Positions 1 through 7,029 of a stretch of DNA of 8,526 nucleotides are shown in pieces. Below the pieces are notes generated by a model. The model saw only the letters and a program-made list of their open reading frames with translations, was not told the DNA's origin and did not search any database. The first letter of the stretch is position 1. The number at the start of each line of letters is the position of its first letter. The translations under genes were made by a program, and so were the position numbers. The stretch comes from an uncultured Cloacibacillus sp. (lineage in GTDB: Bacteria > Synergistota > Synergistia > Synergistales > Synergistaceae), in the NCBI GenBank assembly GCA_934511335.1, contig CAKSWL010000080.1:1-8526 (forward strand). The letters run 5' to 3'.

Positions 1-1191
1 GCCGAGGCCGATCTCGTCCTCAGCGACACTCCCTTCTACGCCGAAAAGGGCGGACAGGTGGGAGACACCGGCAGGATAACGGCGGGCGGCATGGTCTTTG
101 AAGTCGCCGACACCCTCTATCCGGTGGCCGACCTCATCGTCCATCGCGGCAAGGTCACGGCGGGCACGATGAAGGCCGGCGACGGCGTGACCGCCGAGAT
201 AGACGGCGAGCGCCGCGCCGAGATACAGCGTCATCACACGGCGACGCACCTTCTCCATGAGGCGCTTGCGCGCGTGCTCGGCAAGCATGTGCGCCAGGCG
301 GGGTCGATCGTTACGCCGACCTTCCTGCGCTTCGACTTCAACCACTTCGCGCCGGTAACGCTAGACGAACTGCGCGAGGCAGAGGGGCTGGTCTACGCCG
401 AGGTGCTGAAAAACAAGCCCGTGGTCACGACGGTCATGGCGATCGAAGATGCGAAAAAAACAGGAGCTCGTGCGCTCTTTGACGAAAAGTACGGGGACGA
501 GGTCCGCGTGCTTGATATAGAGGATTTCTCGACGGAGCTCTGCGGCGGCACGCATGTTAAGAACACCGGCGAGATCGGCCTTGTGAAAATCATCCGTGAA
601 GAGGGCATCGGTTCCGGCATCCGCCGGATCACGGCGGTCGCCGGTTCGTCCGCGCTGCCGCTCTTCCAGTCCTTCGGCTTCGCCATCACCTCGCTGGTGA
701 CGATGGTCGGCGGCGACGTCGAATCGCTGATGTCGAAGGTCGAGTCGATGGTTGACGAGAAGAAGGTGCTTGAGCGCAAAAACCGTGAGCTCCAGGTGAA
801 GGCCGCGATGTCCGACATCGAAAGCAGCGTGAAGCCGAAGGCCAACGCGGGCGGCGTGGACCTGATCGTGGAGAAATTTGACAATATCACGCCCGATCTG
901 CTGCGTCAGATAGGCGACCGGATTCGTCAGAAATATCCGCAGGCGCTGATGCTGCTCGCCGGCGTCGGTGAGGAAAAACACGTCGCCGTCACCGCGATGG
1001 CCTCGCCCGAGATCGTGAAGCTCGGAGCGAACGCCGGTGCGCTGCTCAAGGCGGTGGCCGCCGAGATGGGCGGCAAGGGCGGCGGCAGTCCGACGCTCGC
1101 TCAGGGTGGGGCGCAGAGTTCAAAGGATCTTGACAAGGCCTTCGCCGCCGCGCCGAAACTCTTTGAGGAGCTCATGGCCAAAGGAAAGTGA
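1..1191 (+). CDS. alaS: Alanyl-tRNA synthetase, C-terminal part (5' end outside window)
   Basis: This cytoplasmic enzyme attaches alanine to tRNA-Ala and hydrolyses mischarged Ser- and Gly-tRNA-Ala. The frame is open from base 1, so the gene starts upstream; 396 residues are visible, a little under half of a typical AlaRS of about 870-880. Counting visible residues, the sequence opens inside the editing domain with TPFYAEKGGQVGDTG, a well-conserved AlaRS stretch. The zinc-binding editing-site motifs follow: HTATH at 79-83 and CGGTH at 181-185. A charged helical, probably coiled-coil segment lies near 240-275. The C-terminal DHHA1 (C-Ala) domain ends with the glycine-rich GGKGGGSPTLAQGG near 357-370. 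The catalytic and tRNA-recognition domains must lie upstream. A GTG at 58 opens an internal frame but is simply Val in the conserved motif, not a start. The gene ends in TGA, which shares its last base with the ruvX ATG. A free-standing editing protein (AlaX) is unlikely because the DHHA1 domain is present and the frame continues upstream. Confidence 0.96.
   Translation, partial: AEADLVLSDTPFYAEKGGQVGDTGRITAGGMVFEVADTLYPVADLIVHRGKVTAGTMKAGDGVTAEIDGERRAEIQRHHTATHLLHEALARVLGKHVRQAGSIVTPTFLRFDFNHFAPVTLDELREAEGLVYAEVLKNKPVVTTVMAIEDAKKTGARALFDEKYGDEVRVLDIEDFSTELCGGTHVKNTGEIGLVKIIREEGIGSGIRRITAVAGSSALPLFQSFGFAITSLVTMVGGDVESLMSKVESMVDEKKVLERKNRELQVKAAMSDIESSVKPKANAGGVDLIVEKFDNITPDLLRQIGDRIRQKYPQALMLLAGVGEEKHVAVTAMASPEIVKLGANAGALLKAVAAEMGGKGGGSPTLAQGGAQSSKDLDKAFAAAPKLFEELMAKGK
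1181..1186 (+). promoter_or_regulatory. Ribosome binding site for ruvX inside the alaS end
   Basis: AAGGAA sits 4 bases before the ATG at 1191, whereas the in-frame GTG at 1188 would be only one base away. This favours ATG 1191 as the ruvX start. The site lies in the last codons of alaS, so the two genes are probably translationally coupled. Confidence 0.55.
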
Positions 1192-1601
1192 TGCGGAGAA
1201 TAATCGCTCTTGATATAGGTTCTGTCAGGATCGGCGTTGCCGTCAGCGACCCCTTGGGTTTTTTTGCACAGGGGGTTGCTGTGCTCGACGCGAAGGGAGA
1301 CTGGCTTGCGGAGCTTGCGAAGATCGCGGCGCCCTATGAGAGCCCGAAGCTGCTGATCGGCATGCCGCGCCGCACAGATGGCAGCGAAGGGCCGGAGGCG
1401 GCGCGGATGCGCGAAGCGGCGAAGAGCATTCAGGAATATTTCCCGGAGTGGGAGACCGAGTTCTGGGACGAACGCTTCACGACGACGATCGCGCAGCAGG
1501 CGCTGCTTGAGGCGGATGTCTCGCGCGCGGGGAGGAAGAAAAAGGTGGACAAGATCGCGGCGACGCTGTTGTTGCAGAGCTATCTCGACCGCAGCCGCTG
1601 A
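1191..1601 (+). CDS. ruvX: YqgF/RuvX family RNase H-fold nuclease
   Basis: This is a small RNase H-fold protein known as putative Holliday junction resolvase YqgF/RuvX; in E. coli YqgF is linked to processing the 5' end of pre-16S rRNA. The 136 residues match the family's usual 135-150. It opens with the family signature LDIGSVRIGVAVSD (residues 7-20, with the catalytic-type acid D8). Next come LLIGMPRRTDGSEGP (54-68), the WDERFTT segment (92-98) and the C-terminal VDKIAATLLLQSYLD (119-133), whose D120 is the usual final acidic residue. The start at ATG 1191 is preferred over GTG 1188 because of ribosome binding site spacing; either overlaps alaS. An alaS-ruvX pairing is common in bacteria, which supports the call. 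A T7 run at 1259-1265 lies in Gly-Phe-Phe codons. Family assignment is secure; which of the two proposed functions dominates cannot be read from sequence. Confidence 0.94.
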   Translation: MRRIIALDIGSVRIGVAVSDPLGFFAQGVAVLDAKGDWLAELAKIAAPYESPKLLIGMPRRTDGSEGPEAARMREAAKSIQEYFPEWETEFWDERFTTTIAQQALLEADVSRAGRKKKVDKIAATLLLQSYLDRSR

Positions 1602-1691
1602 TTACCGACGGTTGACAGAGAAACAATGTCAGGCTGCGAGACAGGCTTATGTTGTGTCGCCGCGCGTAATTAAATAGTTCATCGTCTATTT

Positions 1692-1731
1692 GCCGCCGGC
1701 GCGCTTCGCCGGCGGCGGCATGAGGTTTTTT
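1692..1731 (+). terminator. GC-rich hairpin with T6 tract ahead of mutS (weak terminator or attenuator)
   Basis: GCCGCCGGCG (1692-1701) pairs perfectly with CGCCGGCGGC (1707-1716) around a 5-base loop, and two G-U pairs can extend the stem. A T6 run lies at 1726-1731, 7-9 bases after the stem, which is farther than in a standard intrinsic terminator. A shifted pairing of TGCCGCC (1691-1697) with GGCGGCA (1714-1720) would bring the stem to 5 bases from the T run. The hairpin sits in the only sizeable gap of the window (1602-1766), so it probably ends or reduces alaS-ruvX transcription before mutS. I see no convincing promoter after it. Confidence 0.5.
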
Positions 1732-1733
1732 AT

Positions 1734-1753
1734 CTGGCTGGCTGGAAGGAAGG
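1734..1753 (+). repeat. Short tandem tetranucleotides (CTGG)3(AAGG)2 in the mutS leader
   Basis: Three CTGG units (1734-1745) run directly into two AAGG units (1746-1753). The AAGG units form the likely ribosome binding site of mutS, so a change in unit number would change its strength or spacing. The array is short and may be chance. Confidence 0.5.
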
Positions 1754-1755
1754 AA
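1746..1755 (+). promoter_or_regulatory. Ribosome binding site for mutS
   Basis: AAGGAAGGAA is a purine-rich Shine-Dalgarno-like stretch 11 bases before the TTG at 1767, and 35 bases before the in-frame ATG at 1791. It is the best such site in the gap and supports the TTG start, although the spacing is slightly long. Confidence 0.5.
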
Positions 1756-1766
1756 TCAGAGAAATT

Positions 1767-4346
1767 TTGGAACTGCCCGTCGGGATCAAGATGACGCCTA
1801 TGTTGGAACAGTATGTGCACTGGAAGGACAAATATCCAGACTGCCTGCTGTTTTTCCGCATGGGAGACTTTTATGAGATGTTCTTTGAAGATGCCAAAAC
1901 GGCCTCCGCCGTACTCGACATCACCCTCACTTCACGCTCTAAAGACTCCGAAAACCAGGTACCGATGGCGGGAGTTCCCTTCCATTCCGTCGATTCATAT
2001 CTCGGCAGGCTAGTCGCCGCCGGTTACCGCGTGGCGATCTGTGAGCAGATCACCGAGCCGGACGGCAAGACGCTCGTTGAGCGCGGCGTGACGCGCATCG
2101 TCACGCCGGGGACCTGGCTGCCGGAAAATTCAGACGGCGACGGCAAGGTTGCGGCCTGTCTATTTGAGGGCAAGAATCTCTCGGTGGCGCTGCTGGATTC
2201 CGCAAGCGGCGCGCTGCGCGCCGGGACCTTCTCTGTCGAGGGCGGCGTCTCGATCCTGTCGGCCTTCGCTCCCAACGAGGTGCTTCTGCGGCGCGGCCAG
2301 CGCGATCAATTTCTAAAAAACTGTCCGACGCTCGCCTCCTGCAACACGGTGGAGCGCGATAAGGGAGATTTTTCCCCCGTGCAGGCTTCGGCCTGGCTCT
2401 GCCGCAAGTGGAGCATCTCCTCGCTCTCGGCGATGGGGCTGGACGACCGCGACGCGGCGGCGGGAGCCGCGGCCACCGCGGTAAAGTATCTTGAGGAGAC
2501 CCAGTTTTCGAAGGCTACGCACATCACCTGCGTCACGCCGATACTGCCGCGGGAGAATCTGATTCTCGACCAAAACACCCAGGTCAACCTGGAACTTATC
2601 GACCAGAGCGCCACGTCGCTCTTCTGGGTGCTCAACCGCTGCCGCACGCCGATGGGCAAGCGGATGCTCAGGGAGTGGATCACCTCGCCGCTGCAGGATA
2701 TCGAAGCGATAGAGGCGCGGCAGGAGATGATCGAACGATTGACGGGCGATCCGCTTCTGCGCGCGCGCCTCGGTGAGCAGCTCTCCGGCTGCCGCGATAT
2801 GGGCAAGTCGCTTTCGCGCCTTACTCTCAATATTGGCTCCCCCGCCGATATGCAGGTCATCAAAGAGACTCTCAACCTGGCGCCGGGCCTTCTGGCGCTG
2901 CTCGCCGGCGAACCCGCGTTTGCCCAGCTTATCCCCGCCTGCAGCACGGCGGCGCTCGCGGCGCTGCTGCAGGCGGCGGTGGCCGATACGGTGCCGCGCT
3001 TTCTGCGCGACGGCGGCGTCATCAAAGGCGGCTTCGACGCGGCGCTTGATTCATGGCGCGGCAAGGCGGAGAATTCGTCCTCGTGGCTTTCCGCCTTTGA
3101 GGAAGAGGAGCGGACGAAGAGCGGCATTAAAAATCTGAAGGCTGGTTTCAACAAGGTCTTCGGCTATTACATTGAGATTCCCAAGGGCAGCGTCGGCCGC
3201 GCGCCCCTGAATTATATACGTAAGCAGACGCTCGTGAACGCGGAGCGTTTTATCACCGACGAGCTGAAAGCCTTTGAGCGTGAGATGTTCAGCGCCGAAA
3301 GCGAGATGCTCGCGATAGAAGAGAGGATTTATGAGAGTTTAGTCGGCGAGGTCCTGGCGCAGGCGGCGGCGATACAGCGCACGGCGAACTTCATCGCCGA
3401 GCTGGACACGCTGCTCTCGCTTGCCGCCACCGCCGCCGAGCAGGGATACTGCCGCCCGCGGATGGATATGAGCAAGGATTTTATCGTTAAAAACGCGCGC
3501 CATCCCGTCGTCGAAGTGACGCTCGGCAAAAACCCTTTCACGCCGAACGATTTTAATTTCAGCGTCGAGAACGGCCGCCGCATCGCCCTCATCACCGGCC
3601 CGAACATGGCAGGGAAGTCCACTTACCTGCGCATGGCGGCTCTGATCGCGGTGATGGCGCACATGGGCTCGTTCATCCCCGCGGAGAGCGCGCGGATCGG
3701 GCTCATCGACCGCGTCTTCACGCGCATCGGCGCGCGCGACGAACTTGCGCGCGGGCAGAGCACCTTCATGGTGGAGATGGTGGAGACGGCGAATATCCTG
3801 CGTCACGCCACCGACCGCAGCCTGATCATCCTCGACGAGGTAGGGCGCGGGACCTCGACCTATGACGGTCTCAGCATCGCCTGGTCCGTGGTGGAGTTTT
3901 TGCAGGGGCAGGAGCATGCCCGTCCGCGCGTCTTTTTCGCCACCCACTATCATGAATTGACCCAGCTTGCCGACCTTTTGCCGGGAATCGTGAACCTCAG
4001 CATGGGGGTCGAGGAGAGCGAACGCGGCGTGATCTTCCTCCATAAGATCGTCGAAGCGCCCGCCGACCGTTCTTACGGCCTCGAGGTGGCGCGCCTCGCT
4101 GGCGTGCCCGCCGCCGTGCTGCGCCGCTCCGAGGAGCTGTTGGCAAAGTTCGAGGAACGGGGCGCGGAGAAGAACGAGGAAGTGAGGCGATCCCAGCAGA
4201 ATCAGCTGACCCTCTTTGACGTGCGTCAGGAGGCGATACTTGAGGAACTTTCGGCCTGCGACCCGAACAACATGACGCCCTTGGCGGCGCTGGAACTCGT
4301 CTGCCGCCTGCGCGAAGAGAGCAGAAAGGTACTTGGATTCAAATGA
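1767..4346 (+). CDS. mutS: DNA mismatch repair ATPase MutS
   Basis: MutS binds mismatches and small loops in DNA and, with ATP, recruits MutL. From the TTG start the protein is 859 residues, normal for MutS (about 850-880). The mismatch-reading Phe-x-Glu motif is in GDFYEMF (F35, E37). The connector-side PMAGVPFHSVDSYL and AICEQ segments follow, then the clamp-region NKVFGYYIEI (462-471). The ATPase has Walker A GPNMAGKST (611-619), DELARGQSTFM (658-668), Walker B with D690 E691, the GRGTSTYDG signature and FATHYHEL (724-731). QLTLF at 813-817 looks like a sliding-clamp-binding pentapeptide, followed by the C-terminal helix-turn-helix dimerisation segment. TTG 1767 is chosen because of the upstream AAGGAAGGAA and because KMTPM aligns with the common KLTPM of MutS N-termini. 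ATG 1791, preceded by a weak GGGA, would give 851 residues. The end overlaps mutL by 4 bases. All key residues are intact; MutS2 is excluded by the mismatch-binding domain. Confidence 0.98.
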   Translation: MELPVGIKMTPMLEQYVHWKDKYPDCLLFFRMGDFYEMFFEDAKTASAVLDITLTSRSKDSENQVPMAGVPFHSVDSYLGRLVAAGYRVAICEQITEPDGKTLVERGVTRIVTPGTWLPENSDGDGKVAACLFEGKNLSVALLDSASGALRAGTFSVEGGVSILSAFAPNEVLLRRGQRDQFLKNCPTLASCNTVERDKGDFSPVQASAWLCRKWSISSLSAMGLDDRDAAAGAAATAVKYLEETQFSKATHITCVTPILPRENLILDQNTQVNLELIDQSATSLFWVLNRCRTPMGKRMLREWITSPLQDIEAIEARQEMIERLTGDPLLRARLGEQLSGCRDMGKSLSRLTLNIGSPADMQVIKETLNLAPGLLALLAGEPAFAQLIPACSTAALAALLQAAVADTVPRFLRDGGVIKGGFDAALDSWRGKAENSSSWLSAFEEEERTKSGIKNLKAGFNKVFGYYIEIPKGSVGRAPLNYIRKQTLVNAERFITDELKAFEREMFSAESEMLAIEERIYESLVGEVLAQAAAIQRTANFIAELDTLLSLAATAAEQGYCRPRMDMSKDFIVKNARHPVVEVTLGKNPFTPNDFNFSVENGRRIALITGPNMAGKSTYLRMAALIAVMAHMGSFIPAESARIGLIDRVFTRIGARDELARGQSTFMVEMVETANILRHATDRSLIILDEVGRGTSTYDGLSIAWSVVEFLQGQEHARPRVFFATHYHELTQLADLLPGIVNLSMGVEESERGVIFLHKIVEAPADRSYGLEVARLAGVPAAVLRRSEELLAKFEERGAEKNEEVRRSQQNQLTLFDVRQEAILEELSACDPNNMTPLAALELVCRLREESRKVLGFK

Positions 4347-6082
4347 TCAAGAGACTGGCCCCCGATATTTCAACAAGAATAGCCGCCGGAGAGGTGATCG
4401 AACGCCCCTCCTCGGTCGCGAAGGAGCTTATTGAAAATTCGCTCGACGCGGGAGCCCGCACGATCTCGATACAGACGGAACAGGGAGGCAAGAGCTCATT
4501 CGTCATCGAGGACGACGGCTGCGGCATACCCTGTGCGGAACTGCCGCTCGCGCTTGAGCGTTACGCGACGAGCAAGATCACCGCGATCGAGGATCTTGAA
4601 AAGATTGCGACGCTTGGCTACCGCGGAGAGGCGCTTGCGAGCATCGCCGCCGTTTCGCGGATGGAAATCCGCAGCAAGACTGCCGACGCCGGGACTGGAG
4701 GTCTGATCCGCTGCGAAGCCGGCGAGATCACCCTCTACACGGAGACTCCGGCCAGGCCCGGGACGCGGATTCAGATAGACGACCTCTTTTTCAACCTTCC
4801 CGCGCGCCGCAAATTCCTCAAAACGTCATCCGCGGAGCTGCGCCGCATAGTCCAGATCGTCAACGACTACGCGCTGATTCACCCCGAGGTGACCTTCCGC
4901 CTCTACGAGGAGAGTAAAAAAATCCTTGAATATACGGGAGCGTCCTGTGTAGAGGAGACGCTGCTGCGCCGCTGGGGGCGGCAGACGAAGATATACCATT
5001 CCGAGTCGCGCGGCGGAAATCTTGCGGCCCGCCTCTGGTGGAACCCAATTCTCGATTCGCGCCGCGTCGTGATCATGCTTTTCGTCAACGGACGCCGAGT
5101 GCAGGACGCCGCGATACGCGCCGCGCTCTCGACGGCGGACGCCGCGGCCTACGGCGAATGGCTCGTCCTGCTCGACCTGCCGCCGCAGGATGTCGACGTC
5201 AACATCCACCCGACGAAAGAAGAGGTGCGCTTCCGCCGGAGCGGAGAGGTCTTTAAGATCGTCTATGACAACGCCAGGGCGATCTTCGCGCAGCGGCATT
5301 CAATCGCCGCGCCGCCATTGCCGCCGTCCGCCGCCGACGAGTTTATGACGCCGCCTGCGCCCCTAGGAGCGGATCCAGTCCCCGCGCCGGCCTTTTACAG
5401 CCCTAACGGCTGGAGCTTTCAGAAAAAGGCCCCCTGGCGCGCCGCCAGTCCCCTGAGCGCCGAGGCGTCCGTAGAAAACGTCTTCACGCCGGCGGCGGAA
5501 GAACCGCGGGGGCAAGACGAATTTTTCTTTGATAAAAACTACGTGGGGCAGAGCGCCGAGGGATTTTTGATCTTCGACTTTCCGGGGGCGCTCGCAGTGA
5601 TGGACCCGCACGCGGCGCACGAGCGCATTCTATTTGAGGAGATCTGCGAAAATTTCAAAGATAATATCGCGACCCAATGGCTGACGCTGCCGATGGAGAT
5701 CCCGCAGGCGGCTGCCGCCGAGGCGGCGCTCTATGAAAAGGAGCTCGCGGCGCTAGGTTTTCGCACGGAGGGCGGCAAAGTGACGGCAGTTCCCGCGATC
5801 AAGGGCAAAGGGAACCTTTCGCCGATCGATATGCTCCGTTCGGCGCTGCGCGGGATCGAGACGGAGAACGACCCCGTGAAACGAGACCGCGAAGTCTGGT
5901 GGCGCATGGCGCGCCTTGCCTGCCGCGACGCGGTCAAGCTCGGTTTCCGCTTTGAGCCGGAGGAGGCTGTGGAGCTGCTGCGCCGCCTCGAACGCTGCGA
6001 TACCCCCTATACCTGTCCGCACGGCAGACCGACGGTCTTTTTGATCGAAAATAAAAAATTACGCGACTGGTTTGAGAGATGA
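4343..6082 (+). CDS. mutL: DNA mismatch repair protein MutL, endonuclease type
   Basis: MutL is the ATP-dependent matchmaker of mismatch repair; this version also carries the nicking endonuclease motifs. At 579 residues it is slightly short (family about 600-650). The GHKL ATPase has KELIENSLDAGA (E28, N32), EDDGCGI (56-62), ATSKI (75-79) and GYRGEAL (92-98). An alanine- and proline-rich linker spans about 325-390. The C-terminal domain has DPHAAHERILFE (421-432), matching DQHA(X)2E(X)4E except for Pro in place of Gln. It also has ACRDAV (526-531) and CPHGRP (558-563), the other metal-site motifs of endonuclease MutL. QWLTLP (445-450) fits the QxLLxP-like clamp-binding motif. These features imply strand choice through nicks and the clamp rather than through MutH and methylation. 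The ATG overlaps the mutS stop as ATGA, implying coupled translation. An A7 run at 4917-4923 lies in the ATPase half. Confidence 0.98.
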   Translation: MIKRLAPDISTRIAAGEVIERPSSVAKELIENSLDAGARTISIQTEQGGKSSFVIEDDGCGIPCAELPLALERYATSKITAIEDLEKIATLGYRGEALASIAAVSRMEIRSKTADAGTGGLIRCEAGEITLYTETPARPGTRIQIDDLFFNLPARRKFLKTSSAELRRIVQIVNDYALIHPEVTFRLYEESKKILEYTGASCVEETLLRRWGRQTKIYHSESRGGNLAARLWWNPILDSRRVVIMLFVNGRRVQDAAIRAALSTADAAAYGEWLVLLDLPPQDVDVNIHPTKEEVRFRRSGEVFKIVYDNARAIFAQRHSIAAPPLPPSAADEFMTPPAPLGADPVPAPAFYSPNGWSFQKKAPWRAASPLSAEASVENVFTPAAEEPRGQDEFFFDKNYVGQSAEGFLIFDFPGALAVMDPHAAHERILFEEICENFKDNIATQWLTLPMEIPQAAAAEAALYEKELAALGFRTEGGKVTAVPAIKGKGNLSPIDMLRSALRGIETENDPVKRDREVWWRMARLACRDAVKLGFRFEPEEAVELLRRLERCDTPYTCPHGRPTVFLIENKKLRDWFER

Positions 6083-7029
6083 TGAATAAAAAAATCCCCG
6101 TTATCGCGATAATCGGGCCGACGGCGGTCGGCAAGACGGAATTCAGCCTCGCGCTCGCAGCGAAGCTCGGCGCCGAAGTGATTTCGGTCGATTCGCGCCA
6201 GGTTTACCGCTATCTTGACGTCGGCACCGACAAGGTCTCGCGCGAGATCCGCCGTGAGGTGATCCATCATCTCATCGACGTCGTCGACCCCGACCAAATA
6301 TATTCCGCCGCCGACTTTGCGGAGGATGCGGAAGACGCCGCGCGCCGTATCACGGCCCGCGGGCGCGTGCCGCTTTTGATCGGGGGGACGCCCTTTTACT
6401 ACCGGGCGCTTGCAGGGACGCTTTCAGAAGACCTGCCGAAGTCGGCGGAGATGCGCGCGCAGCTGGAAGCGGAGCTTGCCGCGCGAGGGCTTGCGTCGCT
6501 CCACGGCGAGCTGCTGGCGGTCGACCCCGAGGCGGGCGCGAAGATACATCAAAACGACCCCGTCCGCACGATGCGCGCGCTTGAAATATTCCGCCTCACC
6601 GGCAAGAACGCGAGCTGGTGGTACCGGCAGCAGGACAAGATGAAATCTCCCTGCGAGATCTTATACATCGGCCTTACGCGGCTGCGCGCCAACCTCTACC
6701 GCAATATCGAGCGCCGCGTCAAGGAGCAGTTCGCCAGCGGCTATCCAGAGGAGGTCAAGTGGCTGCTCGACCACGGCTATTCCCCATCGCTGCCGGCGCT
6801 GCAGGGCTTCGGCTACCGCGAGCTTGTGCGGTATCTCGGCGGCGAATGCACCTTACTCGAGGCGATAGAGGGCGACGTCCGTTCGACGAAGGCCTTCTCG
6901 CGCCGTCAGATGACCTGGTTCAAACACTTTGAGCCCGCGCGGTGGTACGACTTCGACGAGGTGTCGAAAGAGGAGGCGCTCAAAGACGTCGTCCCGCGCT
7001 GCCTCGCGCATCTGGAGGGCGGCGCATGA
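6079..7029 (+). CDS. miaA: tRNA dimethylallyltransferase (isopentenyl-A37 synthesis)
   Basis: MiaA transfers a dimethylallyl group from DMAPP to N6 of adenosine 37 in tRNAs that read codons beginning with U. The 316 residues are normal for the family. Visible motifs are the P-loop GPTAVGKT (13-20), DSRQVY (38-43, with the catalytic-type D38), HHLIDVVDP (63-71), IGGTPFYYRAL (101-111), KIHQNDPVRTMRALE (155-169), LQGFGYREL (241-249) and the C-terminal RRQMTWF (275-281). ATG 6079 overlaps the mutL stop as ATGA; a second ATG at 6082 would shorten the protein by one residue. Neither has a good ribosome binding site, so coupling to mutL translation is likely. An A7 run at 6088-6094 lies in codons 4-6. 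miaA after mutL is a widespread order, but ispH rather than hfq follows here. Confidence 0.97.
   Translation: MMNKKIPVIAIIGPTAVGKTEFSLALAAKLGAEVISVDSRQVYRYLDVGTDKVSREIRREVIHHLIDVVDPDQIYSAADFAEDAEDAARRITARGRVPLLIGGTPFYYRALAGTLSEDLPKSAEMRAQLEAELAARGLASLHGELLAVDPEAGAKIHQNDPVRTMRALEIFRLTGKNASWWYRQQDKMKSPCEILYIGLTRLRANLYRNIERRVKEQFASGYPEEVKWLLDHGYSPSLPALQGFGYRELVRYLGGECTLLEAIEGDVRSTKAFSRRQMTWFKHFEPARWYDFDEVSKEEALKDVVPRCLAHLEGGA

Noticed and set aside
454..460. A7 in alaS as a programmed frameshift site
   Set aside because: The protein continues in frame with conserved AlaRS sequence on both sides, and no stimulatory hairpin or useful alternative frame was seen.
361..981. 206-codon minus-strand open frame opposite alaS
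   Set aside because: It is His/Arg/Leu-rich antisense of conserved AlaRS sequence and has no family motif.
1259..1265. T7 in ruvX as a phase-variation site or terminator
   Set aside because: It lies in conserved Gly-Phe-Phe codons with no stem before it, and a single 7-base run is weak evidence.
1612..1617. Perfect TTGACA just after ruvX, as a possible -35 box for mutS
   Set aside because: No hexamer resembling TATAAT lies 15-19 bases downstream, and the hairpin and T run would follow any start here.
1658..1717. Alternative pairing CGCCGC (1658-1663) with GCGGCG (1712-1717) as an antiterminator
   Set aside because: Only 6 bp against the 10-bp hairpin, and no ligand-binding structure or leader peptide was apparent.
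2306..4043. Long minus-strand open frames (282 and 234 codons) opposite mutS
   Set aside because: They lie wholly opposite a fully conserved mutS, show no recognisable domain, are rich in Arg/Ser/Ala as expected of GC-rich antisense frames, and have no supporting start context.
6942..7025. Upstream in-frame extension of ispH
   Set aside because: It lies inside miaA, is Arg-rich with no IspH similarity, and the canonical IspH N-terminus starts at 7026.
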